Shown one piece after another: positions 1 to 8,328 of a stretch of DNA of 64,000 nucleotides. Both the position numbers and the translations under genes were made by a program. Position 1 is the first letter of the stretch. Each line of letters opens with the position of its first letter. Source of the DNA: Polaribacter pectinis (GTDB taxonomy: Bacteria; Bacteroidota; Bacteroidia; Flavobacteriales; Flavobacteriaceae); NCBI RefSeq assembly GCF_014352875.1, contig NZ_CP060695.1, forward strand, positions 3,007,501 to 3,071,500. Direction: 5' to 3'. A model generated the notes under the pieces. The model saw nothing but the letters and a program-made list of their open reading frames with translations. It was not told where the DNA came from and did not search any database.

Positions 1-84
1 TTAACAAGGAGGGTTTTTTAGGGGTAAGCTAAATTAAATAACTTTTGATGTTGTAAACATATTGCAAATAAATGTACTTGTCAA

Positions 85-148
85 TCCCCGAAAACAGTGA
101 AATTTTTTGTTCACGGAAAACCGTGATTTATCTCACGGAAAACAGTGA
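85..148. promoter_or_regulatory. Three-site palindrome array (left copy)
   Basis: Three 16-bp sites lie at 85-100 (TCCCCGAAAACAGTGA, two mismatches to the others), 111-126 (TCACGGAAAACCGTGA, a perfect dyad around AAAA) and 133-148 (TCACGGAAAACAGTGA). Site starts are 26 and 22 bp apart, with spacers of 10 and 6 bp. The same geometry recurs at 4060-4123. Inference: binding sites for a dimeric regulator. The gene to the left of the window is a possible target, since this array lies beyond the terminator of the subtilase gene. Confidence 0.6.
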
Positions 149-158
149 GTTTAATTTA

Positions 159-185
159 AAAACCCCAAGCTATACTTGGGGTTTT
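159..185 (-). terminator. Terminator of the subtilase gene
   Basis: A perfect 11-bp stem (AAAACCCCAAG at 159-169 with CTTGGGGTTTT at 175-185) has a 5-nt loop and T-runs on both sides. It lies 25 bp beyond the stop of the minus-strand subtilase gene and fits a rho-independent terminator, possibly working in both directions. Confidence 0.8.
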
Positions 186-209
186 GTAATAGTGTTAAAT
201 AACTATATT

Positions 210-3200
210 TTACTTTTTAATGAACTTTTTAACTATTGATTTTTGTCCATCTGTTATTTCTAACATATAAATACCAGTTTTTATTTTACTAATATCTATT
301 GGTTGTCTTGTTAAAACACCTGTTGTTAAAGTTTGTCCTAACATGTTTGTAATTGCAAAGCTTACTTCTCTTGAATCATTTAAGTGAATGTTTAAATAAT
401 TTCCCTTAACTGGATTTGGATACATTGTAAATTCGAAAGCATTATTTTCAGTACCTAATTCATCTCCAGAAATTGCGTTATTAAATGTAGTATAATTAGC
501 AGTTGAGTTTGTAATATTTACAGTATAATCTTCTACTTCACCATCAGCAAAAGTTTCACAAGCTGTTTGTGCGCTGTTATATTTCATTGAAACACGCATT
601 CTTGTTTGACCTGTATTGGCTGTAGAAGGTATTGTTACATTTGCAGTTAAATTTGCAGCACTAGAAGAAGAACCAGAAGCAACTTTTTCACTTTCTTCAA
701 AAGTTCCGTTTTGATTATAATCTATCCAAATTGCCCAATGTTCTGTATATGCAGTATTCGAAAAACCAGCACTTATTACTAATTGATTTACACTACCTCT
801 AGATACCGTTGCTACTTTTGATGTGAAATCTCCATACCCAGCATTTGCAGCAGTTGTATTTGTCATTCCACCAAAACTTACATAATCTATCCACTCATAA
901 CTTACTCTATTTCCTTTAGAAGTACAATATGTAAGAGCTGTTCCTAAAGTTGTAAAAGAAACACTATTACTAGATCCAGAAGCGTTTCCTGCATCATCTT
1001 TAGCAGTTACAGTATATGTGTAAGATGTACTTGCAGTTAAACCCGTAATATTTGCAGAAGTTCCTGTTACGGTTCCAATACTTGTTCCGTTATTAAATAC
1101 TTCGTATGTAGTTACTCCTACGTTATCTGTAGACGCTGTCCATGATAATGTTGCAGTAGTTTGAGTTATGTTTGAAACAGACAAACTTGTTGGTGCAGTT
1201 GGTGCTTGTGTATCTGCATTCACATTTACAGTTCTAGTAACTTGCGTTGCAGAGTTGCCAGCAGCATCACTAACATTATAAGTAACTACGTAAGTTCCAA
1301 CAACATTTGTATTAACAGTATCTCCTCCAATAACAATACTAGAAGTTAAGTTTCCATCCACATTATCAGTTGCTGTTGCACCTTGTTCAGTGTAAGAATT
1401 TCCTTGTGTTAAATTAATTGTTGATGCTCCAGTTAAAGTAATTACGGGTGCAGTTGTATCTGCAGCTCCGCCAGAAATATTTACAGTGTAATCTTCTGTT
1501 TCTCCGTAATTATATGAGCCACAAGAAGAAGGAACTGCATTGTATTGCATAACTACACGCATTCTTGTAGTTCCTGTTATAGCAGAAGTTGGTACTGTAA
1601 AAGAGCCACTTACTGGTGTCGTTTTAGAAGCCGTTTTTGTCCAAACTGTTTCTCCACTATCTGCAAAATCTCCATCTTTATTATAATCAATAAAAACTGC
1701 ATAACCTTCGTTATAAAGAGTACCAGTCCAAGTAGGAGTTATAGTAATTGTTGAAGATGCTCCTTTGGTTAAACTTGTTGATTGAGATGTGTAGTCTGCA
1801 TATCCACTAGATGAAGCGCCTGTTGTATTATTAATACTTCCTAAAACAACTTTACTAATATATTCGTCTGCTACACTATTTCCACTTGAAGCACAATAGT
1901 TAAGTTGAACTTCTGTAGTAGTAAAACTCACAGAGCTAGAGTAAGAAGATGTAGAGTTATCTGGACATTTACTTCTTACTTGAACTTGATAAGAAGTTTC
2001 AGGAGATAATCCTGACAATGAAGTTGAAGTTCCTGCAATAGCAGAAGTTGTCCAAGTTGAAGTTCCTGTTTGACGGTATCTAAAATCGTAAGAAGTACCA
2101 GAAACTGCATCCCAAGAAATGGTAGCTGTAGAAGAACCAAATCCATCAATAGTAAGATTAGAAGGAGTTGTTGTATTACATACAACAGGAGTTCCAGATA
2201 AACCAGTTATGATTAAAGAATAATTTTGACTTCCGCCAGTTAATGAACCTTTATGTGTTACAGTAATTGTATAAGTTCCAGATGCATTAGCAATATCAAC
2301 TCTTTCATAAGGATCTACGTTATTGTCTCCTTTTCCATTGGTTGTAACGCCAGTTAATTTCCAAGGAGTGTAAGTTGTGCCACTTTTAGAAACTCTAATA
2401 TCTAAATCGTTTACTAAAACAGGAGTACTAGAATTTGTTGCAGTTGTTGCTGTTCCAGCTCTGTCTGTCCAAGAAATTGAAGCCATTAAATCGTTAACTC
2501 CATCAGAATCTACTGTAATTTGATATGTTTGCCCACTTGTTAAAGTCAATTCTTCAACTTTAGATTCATTACCATTTTCAGTAATTGCTTCTGCAGCTCT
2601 TTTTGCGTTCATTAATCCCCAACCATAAATTGCATCAGGGCCATTAGCGCCAACATCATCAGCAGTATGTAAAGCAATTCCTTTTAAAGTTGAAGCTTTA
2701 ATAAAAGAACCTCTAACATTGTTAGCATGTTGTTGCAAAATTAATAAAGAACCAGCAACATTAGGCGAAGCCATAGAAGTTCCTGTTATACTATTGTATG
2801 CAGTATTACTAGATTCATAAGTAGAGTAAACACTTGTTCCATTTCCAGTAATGTCTGGTTTAATTCTGTAATCATCAGTAGGACCTTCACTACTAGAAGA
2901 ATTTATGGTAACAGAAATTAAATTTCCTGCTGCATCTATGTTTGCATCATTTGCATTGGCAACTACCATTCCGTTTTTTGCAGTAGCATGACCAGATAAT
3001 TTATCATAAGAAGAGTTACCTGCTAAAGGAGATCCATTTGCTGAATTATCATTTCCATCATTTCCGGCAGCAACAACCATTAAATAATTAGGAGCATTAA
3101 ACATTATGTTGTCCCAATCTCTAGAATCTGTAATATATCCTCCAAAATAATAATTTGGCAGTTGAGGTTGTCCTTGTTGGTTTCTAGCAGCAAAACCATA

Positions 3201-3845
3201 AGAATGATTAGAAACTAACATTCCGTTAGCAGCTGCGTTTGTTGCTTCTGCAGTATCATTATTCCAATCGTAACCAACAGCACTTGCATGAGGAGCCATA
3301 CCTTTTGCGTTTGCAACAACTCCAGAAGCAATAATTGTTCCTGTTACGTGAGCAGAATGGTAATGAAGCGCAGTGGTTCCATCTCCAATTGAAAATCTAT
3401 TTGTTCCTCCAGCACCATCATATTCTTGATGAGATGCTCTTGCTAATCCACCATCCCAAACATGGGCTGTCATATTCTGTCCCATTAAATTTAAACCTAA
3501 AGATCCGCCGGCATTTAAATGGTTTGTTCTTGTAGATTTAGCTGCAGCAACATTAAATGTTGTATAATATATTGGCTTACCGTTAACAACTCTTTGAATT
3601 TCTAATAATTCACCTTTTTTATTTGTAAATCTAATTTTCCATCCTTTTTCTTTAGCAATTTTAATAGCTTCTTGCTTTTCAACGGAAGCTTTTTGTTTAA
3701 AACCATCTTTTAAAGTAGTAAGTTTTTGTTGATTGTATTTTCCACTAATCTCTCTTAATTCAGCTTTTTTTTGGGCATGAATTTGAAAAGTAAAAAACAT
3801 CATAACTCCAAAAATAAGGAGTTTACTTAAGTAACCTTTTTTCAT
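210..3845 (-). CDS. Secreted S8 (subtilisin-like) serine peptidase with T9SS sorting domain
   Basis: A 1211-residue secreted protease. A signal peptide (about 1-25, ending before QKKAEL) is followed by a propeptide and a subtilase domain. The catalytic triad can be read as Asp about 130 (HVWDGG), His about 163 (HSAHVTG) and Ser about 357 (GTSMASP), with the oxyanion Asn in AAGNDGND. A jelly-roll-like domain (about 430-555) follows. After that come two fibronectin type III domains (about 560-645 and 880-965), an Ig-like DUF5011-type domain between them, and two GEVED-type domains (each ending with GE(T/V)EDYTVNI). The C-terminus (about 1140-1211, YPNPVKGN then a Lys-rich end) is a T9SS type A sorting domain, so export across the outer membrane and surface attachment or release are expected. 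The domain order is typical of marine flavobacterial proteases. Substrate is unknown. The gene is monocistronic, with its own terminator and flanking palindrome arrays. Confidence 0.93.
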   Translation of the reverse strand: MKKGYLSKLLIFGVMMFFTFQIHAQKKAELREISGKYNQQKLTTLKDGFKQKASVEKQEAIKIAKEKGWKIRFTNKKGELLEIQRVVNGKPIYYTTFNVAAAKSTRTNHLNAGGSLGLNLMGQNMTAHVWDGGLARASHQEYDGAGGTNRFSIGDGTTALHYHSAHVTGTIIASGVVANAKGMAPHASAVGYDWNNDTAEATNAAANGMLVSNHSYGFAARNQQGQPQLPNYYFGGYITDSRDWDNIMFNAPNYLMVVAAGNDGNDNSANGSPLAGNSSYDKLSGHATAKNGMVVANANDANIDAAGNLISVTINSSSSEGPTDDYRIKPDITGNGTSVYSTYESSNTAYNSITGTSMASPNVAGSLLILQQHANNVRGSFIKASTLKGIALHTADDVGANGPDAIYGWGLMNAKRAAEAITENGNESKVEELTLTSGQTYQITVDSDGVNDLMASISWTDRAGTATTATNSSTPVLVNDLDIRVSKSGTTYTPWKLTGVTTNGKGDNNVDPYERVDIANASGTYTITVTHKGSLTGGSQNYSLIITGLSGTPVVCNTTTPSNLTIDGFGSSTATISWDAVSGTSYDFRYRQTGTSTWTTSAIAGTSTSLSGLSPETSYQVQVRSKCPDNSTSSYSSSVSFTTTEVQLNYCASSGNSVADEYISKVVLGSINNTTGASSSGYADYTSQSTSLTKGASSTITITPTWTGTLYNEGYAVFIDYNKDGDFADSGETVWTKTASKTTPVSGSFTVPTSAITGTTRMRVVMQYNAVPSSCGSYNYGETEDYTVNISGGAADTTAPVITLTGASTINLTQGNSYTEQGATATDNVDGNLTSSIVIGGDTVNTNVVGTYVVTYNVSDAAGNSATQVTRTVNVNADTQAPTAPTSLSVSNITQTTATLSWTASTDNVGVTTYEVFNNGTSIGTVTGTSANITGLTASTSYTYTVTAKDDAGNASGSSNSVSFTTLGTALTYCTSKGNRVSYEWIDYVSFGGMTNTTAANAGYGDFTSKVATVSRGSVNQLVISAGFSNTAYTEHWAIWIDYNQNGTFEESEKVASGSSSSAANLTANVTIPSTANTGQTRMRVSMKYNSAQTACETFADGEVEDYTVNITNSTANYTTFNNAISGDELGTENNAFEFTMYPNPVKGNYLNIHLNDSREVSFAITNMLGQTLTTGVLTRQPIDISKIKTGIYMLEITDGQKSIVKKFIKK

Positions 3846-4212
3846 TTTAGTTAATTTTAAATTAGTAATTATTTGAGTTAATTGTATCGCTTTTTTTTAT
3901 AAACACCCAAACGACAGGGTTTTAATTAGAGTTTTTTTTAAAATACAGAATAATTAATTTTGTTAATGTTATTTTATTAAATTCTTATTTATGTGTTAAA
4001 TAATAATAAAATTTTAACAATTCTTCTACAAACCTATTAAAATATTATTAATAATACAATCACGGAAAACAGTGAAATTTTTACCTCACGGTTTTCCGTG
4101 AAAGAACTCACGGTTTTCCGTGAGAATTAGTAACAACTTTAATCTACTGCTAGTTTTAAAAATCTATCAATTAATAGTATATTGCGTTCATTATTATAGA
4201 TAAAAGAAAAAC
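3846..4212. other. Divergent intergenic region between subtilase and nucleotidyltransferase genes
   Basis: This 367-bp AT-rich gap separates two divergent genes. Its only clear structure is the palindrome array at 4060-4123, which lies about 215-280 bp upstream of the subtilase start and 90-150 bp upstream of the nucleotidyltransferase start. I found no exact TAnnTTTG box for either gene and no open reading frame worth calling. Confidence 0.7.
4060..4123. promoter_or_regulatory. Three-site palindrome array (right copy)
   Basis: Sites lie at 4060-4075 (TCACGGAAAACAGTGA), 4086-4101 and 4108-4123 (both TCACGGTTTTCCGTGA, perfect dyads). Starts are 26 and 22 bp apart, exactly as in the array at 85-148, and the first spacer begins AATTTTT in both arrays. 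Inference: an operator cluster for the subtilase gene, the divergent nucleotidyltransferase gene, or both. Confidence 0.65.
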
Positions 4213-5229
4213 ATGAAAATAATTGTACCAATGGCTGGGATTGGGTCTCGTTTAAGACCACACACATTAACAGTTCCTAAACCATTAACAGTAATTGCAG
4301 GAAAACCAATTGTACAGAGATTAGTTGAAGATATTTCTTCTGTAATTGATGAAAAAATAGAGGAAATTGCATTTATAATTGGACCAGCAAAAAAAGGATT
4401 TCCTTCAAATACAGAAGAAAATCTTTTAAAAATAGCCAAAGAATTAGGGGCTAAAGGTTCTGTTTATGTTCAAGAAGAAGCTTTAGGAACAGCTCATGCA
4501 CTTTTTTGTGCTAAAGATTCTTTAAGCGGACCTTGTGTGGTTGCGTATGCAGATACTTTATTTAAAGCAGATTTTAAATTAGATTCTAATGCAGATGGTG
4601 CAATTTGGGTAAAACAAGTAGAAGATCCAAGCGCTTTTGGTGTAGTAAAATTAGAAAATGGTTTTATAAAAGATTTTGTAGAAAAGCCGAAAGATTTTGT
4701 TTCAGATTTAGCAATTATTGGAATTTACTATTTTAAAGACGGAGATAGAGTAAGAGATGAAATTCAATATTTAATTGATAACGATTTAAGAGAAAATAAC
4801 GAATATCAATTAACCAATGTTTTAGAAACTTTAAAACAAGATGGCGCTAAATTTATTCCAGGAACTGTAAATACTTGGATGGATTGTGGTAAAAAAGACC
4901 CAACTGTAGATACAAATAAACAGGTTTTAGAGTTTGAACATGCTGCAGGTAATAATTTAGTTTCTAAAGATGTTGTTTTAGAAAATTCAGAAATTATACA
5001 ACCTTGTTTTATAGGCGAAAACGTGGTGTTAAAAAATACAAAAATAGGACCTTATGTTTCTATTGGAGCCAATAGTTTGGTTGAAAATTCTACGATAGAA
5101 AATTCTTTGATTCAATCTAATGTAGAAATTTCTAATGCCAATTTAAACAATGCAATGATTGGTAATCATGCAAAATATAATGGCAAGTATACTTCTGTAA
5201 GTATTGGTGATTATACAGAATTAACTTAA
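4213..5229 (+). CDS. Sugar-phosphate nucleotidyltransferase
   Basis: A 338-residue cytoplasmic enzyme of the family that joins a sugar 1-phosphate to a nucleoside triphosphate, giving an activated nucleotide sugar for polysaccharide or glycan synthesis. The N-terminal nucleotidyltransferase domain (about 1-230) opens with the signature GIGSRLRPHTLTVPKPL. The C-terminal part (about 240-338, repeated I/V-x-x-S/N units) is a left-handed beta-helix. The closest families are glucose-1-phosphate thymidylyltransferases and mannose-1-phosphate guanylyltransferases, and the exact sugar and nucleotide cannot be set from sequence alone. It starts a run of four tightly packed genes: its TAATG stop overlaps the next start by one base. 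Confidence 0.88.
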   Translation: MKIIVPMAGIGSRLRPHTLTVPKPLTVIAGKPIVQRLVEDISSVIDEKIEEIAFIIGPAKKGFPSNTEENLLKIAKELGAKGSVYVQEEALGTAHALFCAKDSLSGPCVVAYADTLFKADFKLDSNADGAIWVKQVEDPSAFGVVKLENGFIKDFVEKPKDFVSDLAIIGIYYFKDGDRVRDEIQYLIDNDLRENNEYQLTNVLETLKQDGAKFIPGTVNTWMDCGKKDPTVDTNKQVLEFEHAAGNNLVSKDVVLENSEIIQPCFIGENVVLKNTKIGPYVSIGANSLVENSTIENSLIQSNVEISNANLNNAMIGNHAKYNGKYTSVSIGDYTELT

Positions 5230-6206
5230 TGATTTTAAAATTTCAATATAAAGAAAAGAGCACAAAGAGAGCAAACTATATTAAGTTTGCTCTCTTCTCT
5301 CTTTTTATTATTTTGTTCTCATTTCAATCTTATGCTCAAGACAGTATTCCTGCTGCAACAGATTTAACCGAGGAAAAAGAATTAAAATTTCAACAATTTT
5401 TTTTTAAAGCTTTATCAGAAAAATCAATAGAAAATTACCAACAAGCCATTCAGAATTTAGAAAGTTGCAATCAGATTTTATCTGAAGACGTTTCTGTTTT
5501 TTTTGAGTTTTCTAAAAATTACTTACTCTTAAAAAATAATTTATTAGCTAAAGAATATATAGATAGAGCGCTTGAAAAAGATTCTAATAATATTTGGATG
5601 TTAAAGCATTTAGTGAAAATTCATGTAAAAGACCGAGATTTTGATAAAGCAATAATTATTCAGGAAAAAGTTGTTGTTTTAAAGGAAAAAGAAAGAGGGT
5701 ATTTGGTTCGTTTATATTTACAAAACAAAGAATATGAAAAAGCGTATGCTTTAATGGATGTTTTGGAAAAAGAAAATGGTTTGCCAGCAAGTTTAAAAAG
5801 ATTTAAAAAGGGTCTAGATCAAAGAAAAGAGACTACTTCAACTGCAAAAAAAATAGAAGATGTAGCTTCTTTAGAAGAGCAATTTATTACAGATAAATCT
5901 TATAAGATTTTAGAACAGATTTTAAATAATTCTTTAAAAAATCCTACTACTTTATTAAAATATAGTGAAGAAGGAATTGCACTTTTTCCTGCACAACCTT
6001 TTGTGTATTTAATGAAAGGAAAAGCTTTAAATTATCAGAAAAACTATAAAAAAGCGTTAACAACATTAGAGAATGGTATCGATTTTGTAATTGAAGACAA
6101 TATGGAGGCAGATTTTTATAAAGAAATGGCAATTTCTTATAAAGGTTTAGGAAATTCGAAAGAAGAAAAGAAGTACAACGAAAAGTCTAGAAAATTAAAA
6201 AGTTAA
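5229..6206 (+). CDS. TPR-repeat protein, exported
   Basis: A 325-residue protein with an N-terminal hydrophobic segment (about 17-36, FALFSLFIILFSFQSYAQ) that looks like a signal peptide. The start is ATG at 5229, which gives a long charged n-region (KEKSTKRANYIK). The rest is helical, with several tetratricopeptide-like repeats (for example around NNLLAKEYIDRALEKDSNN and the C-terminal GKALNYQKNYKKALTTLENG). Such repeats mediate protein contacts, here most likely in the periplasm. It lies between the nucleotidyltransferase and the DUF4292 lipoprotein, so a role in envelope biogenesis is plausible but not shown. Confidence 0.8.
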   Translation: MILKFQYKEKSTKRANYIKFALFSLFIILFSFQSYAQDSIPAATDLTEEKELKFQQFFFKALSEKSIENYQQAIQNLESCNQILSEDVSVFFEFSKNYLLLKNNLLAKEYIDRALEKDSNNIWMLKHLVKIHVKDRDFDKAIIIQEKVVVLKEKERGYLVRLYLQNKEYEKAYALMDVLEKENGLPASLKRFKKGLDQRKETTSTAKKIEDVASLEEQFITDKSYKILEQILNNSLKNPTTLLKYSEEGIALFPAQPFVYLMKGKALNYQKNYKKALTTLENGIDFVIEDNMEADFYKEMAISYKGLGNSKEEKKYNEKSRKLKS

Positions 6207-6207
6207 G

Positions 6208-6978
6208 ATGAAGTTTATAAAATATTTCCTGGTTTTAACCATTGTTTTTGTTTCTTGTAAAACAACCAAAAATATGATTGATGCAAATGTAGTTGCCAAA
6301 GAAATGTCGGCAAAAAAAGTAGCAAGAAAGCATGTTTCAGCAAATTTTGATAAAAAATCTGTAGAAGCAAAAATGAAAGTTAGCTTTAATAATGGTAAAA
6401 CTAAACAGAGCATTTCTGTAAATATGAGAATTATTAAAGATGAGGTAATTTGGTTAAAAGGAACCAAATTTATCTCTGTTTTTAAAGCCAAAATTACACC
6501 AACAAAAGTGAGTTATTATTCGCCTTTAGGTAAAAATTATTTTGAAGGAGATTTCTCTATGATTAAAAAATTATTAGGTGTAGAAATTAATTTTGAGCAA
6601 TTACAAAACTTATTTCTAGGACAAGCTTTACAAAATGTAAAAGAAAAAAAACAAGACGTTATTATTCAAGATAATTCTTACGTTTTATCGCCAGAAAAAC
6701 AAGCCAATTTATTTGATATTTTCTACGCAGTAAATCCCTCACATTTTAAATTAGACAGACAATCTATTGTAAATTCCTTAAAAAACATGCGTTTAGATGT
6801 GGTATATCCATCATATAATTTGGTAGATGATGTTGTTTTTCCATCGGAAATTAATATCAAAGCAAAACAAGCGAGTAAGTTTACAAATATAGATTTTACA
6901 ATGAAATCTGTAGAGTTTAATACAGATTTTGATGTTTCTTTTACGATTCCTAATGGTTATAAACGTGTTAATTTATAG
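6208..6978 (+). CDS. DUF4292-type lipoprotein
   Basis: A 256-residue predicted lipoprotein: the signal peptide ends in FVSC (lipobox Cys about 17), so it should be lipid-anchored. The body resembles the DUF4292 family of Bacteroidota, beta-rich proteins reminiscent of LolA/LolB-type lipoprotein carriers. That likeness is family knowledge and recall, not something I could compute. The start lies one base after the stop of the TPR gene, and the stop overlaps the GTG start of the next gene by one base, which supports a single envelope-related operon with the EnvC-like protein downstream. Confidence 0.8.
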   Translation: MKFIKYFLVLTIVFVSCKTTKNMIDANVVAKEMSAKKVARKHVSANFDKKSVEAKMKVSFNNGKTKQSISVNMRIIKDEVIWLKGTKFISVFKAKITPTKVSYYSPLGKNYFEGDFSMIKKLLGVEINFEQLQNLFLGQALQNVKEKKQDVIIQDNSYVLSPEKQANLFDIFYAVNPSHFKLDRQSIVNSLKNMRLDVVYPSYNLVDDVVFPSEINIKAKQASKFTNIDFTMKSVEFNTDFDVSFTIPNGYKRVNL

Positions 6979-8213
6979 TGATAAATAGTAAATTACATAT
7001 AGCATTATTCATTCTTTTTTTTAGTTGTTTTTCAGTTTTTTCGCAAACTAGAAAACAGTTAGAAGCACAGAGAAAACAGTTAAAAAAAGAAATACAACAA
7101 GTAAATTCGCTACTTTTTAAAGAGAAGAAAAAAGAACAAAATGCTTTAGAAGAATTAAAAGATATAAACCAGAAAATTGAGGTTAGAAATAAATTAATTT
7201 CTACAATAAATTTAGAAGCTGCGCTTTTATCTAAAGAGATAAAAAAGAACGAAAAGAATTTAAAGGAATTAAACGATAAACTAACTGCTTTAAAAGCAGA
7301 TTATGCAGATATGATTTTTAAGTCATACAAAAGCAAATCTCAACAAAGTAGAACAATGTTTTTATTGTCTTCGCAAAATTTTTATCAAGCCTACAAACGT
7401 TTAGAGTATATGAAACAATATACTTCATTTAGAAAAAAGCAAGGTGAAGAGATTGGCGTTCAAGCAGATTTAGTAGAAAAATTAAACGACTCTTTACTGT
7501 ACAAAAAAAGAGAAAAAGACACTTTAATTTTATCTGAAAAAGATGAAAAACTAATTATTGAAAGCGATAAAAAAAACCAAGAAAGATTACTTTCTACTAT
7601 AAAAAAGAAAGAAAATAAGTACAAAAGAGATCTTAAAAATAAGATTGAAGAAGAAAGAAAAGTCGCTAAAAAAATTGATAAAATTATTAGAGACGAAATT
7701 GAAAAAGCAAATAGAATTGCAAGAGCAAAGCTTAAAACAAAACCAAAATCTACCAAGAAAAACGAATTTATTTTAAGTCCAGAAGCGAAAGCTTTAGCCG
7801 CAAATTTCGAGCTTAATAAAGGTAAATTGCCTTGGCCAGTTAAAGAAGGTATTATTGTTAGAAGATTTGGTAAACAGCCGCATCCAACGTTTCCTGGAAT
7901 TACTGTAAACGGTACAGGTTTGCACATTGTAACTCAAAAAGCAAACAATGCACAAGCTATATTTAATGGAGTAGTTTTAAATGTTTTGGTAAGTTCTGAA
8001 GGTAGAAAAAACGTGTTAATACAGCATGGAAACTACATTTCTTCTTATAATAATTTAGAAAGAACTTTTGTTAAAAAAGGAGACAAAATAAAAACAGGAC
8101 AAAAAATTGGGACAATTTTTACCGATAAAGTTTCTGGAAAAACAAAACTTATATTTGTACTTTTCAAAAATACCACACGTTTAAATCCTTCTACTTGGAT
8201 TCTTAAAAGATAA
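6978..8213 (+). CDS. EnvC-like murein hydrolase activator with degenerate LytM domain
   Basis: A 411-residue exported protein starting at GTG. A signal peptide (about 1-22, ending VFSQ) is followed by a long coiled coil (about 24-250, rich in Lys and Glu) and a C-terminal LytM/M23-like domain (about 283-411, from KLPWPVKEG). The architecture is that of EnvC, which activates cell-wall amidases at the division site. The metal-binding signature of active M23 enzymes is broken: the usual GxD is GLH, and the final HxH is LIF (KLIFVLF). It is therefore more likely an activator than an enzyme. It is the last gene of the four-gene run. Confidence 0.85.
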   Translation: MINSKLHIALFILFFSCFSVFSQTRKQLEAQRKQLKKEIQQVNSLLFKEKKKEQNALEELKDINQKIEVRNKLISTINLEAALLSKEIKKNEKNLKELNDKLTALKADYADMIFKSYKSKSQQSRTMFLLSSQNFYQAYKRLEYMKQYTSFRKKQGEEIGVQADLVEKLNDSLLYKKREKDTLILSEKDEKLIIESDKKNQERLLSTIKKKENKYKRDLKNKIEEERKVAKKIDKIIRDEIEKANRIARAKLKTKPKSTKKNEFILSPEAKALAANFELNKGKLPWPVKEGIIVRRFGKQPHPTFPGITVNGTGLHIVTQKANNAQAIFNGVVLNVLVSSEGRKNVLIQHGNYISSYNNLERTFVKKGDKIKTGQKIGTIFTDKVSGKTKLIFVLFKNTTRLNPSTWILKR

Positions 8214-8328
8214 GTTTTAGTAGAATAAAACCTTAAAAACTACATTTTTAGTTTCTGATTATCAATAAAATAAATTTTTTATATTTATTTACTTTTATTA
8301 GATATCTTTGATATATCAACAATCGTTA

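Noticed and set aside
85..148. CRISPR-like array of short repeats
   Set aside because: Only three 16-bp sites with 6-10 bp spacers and no cas genes; the dyad symmetry fits operator sites better.
7460..7927. Open frame of 155 codons on the minus strand inside the EnvC-like gene
   Set aside because: Antisense of the Lys/Glu-rich coiled coil, which gives Ser/Phe/Leu-rich shadow frames; no independent support.
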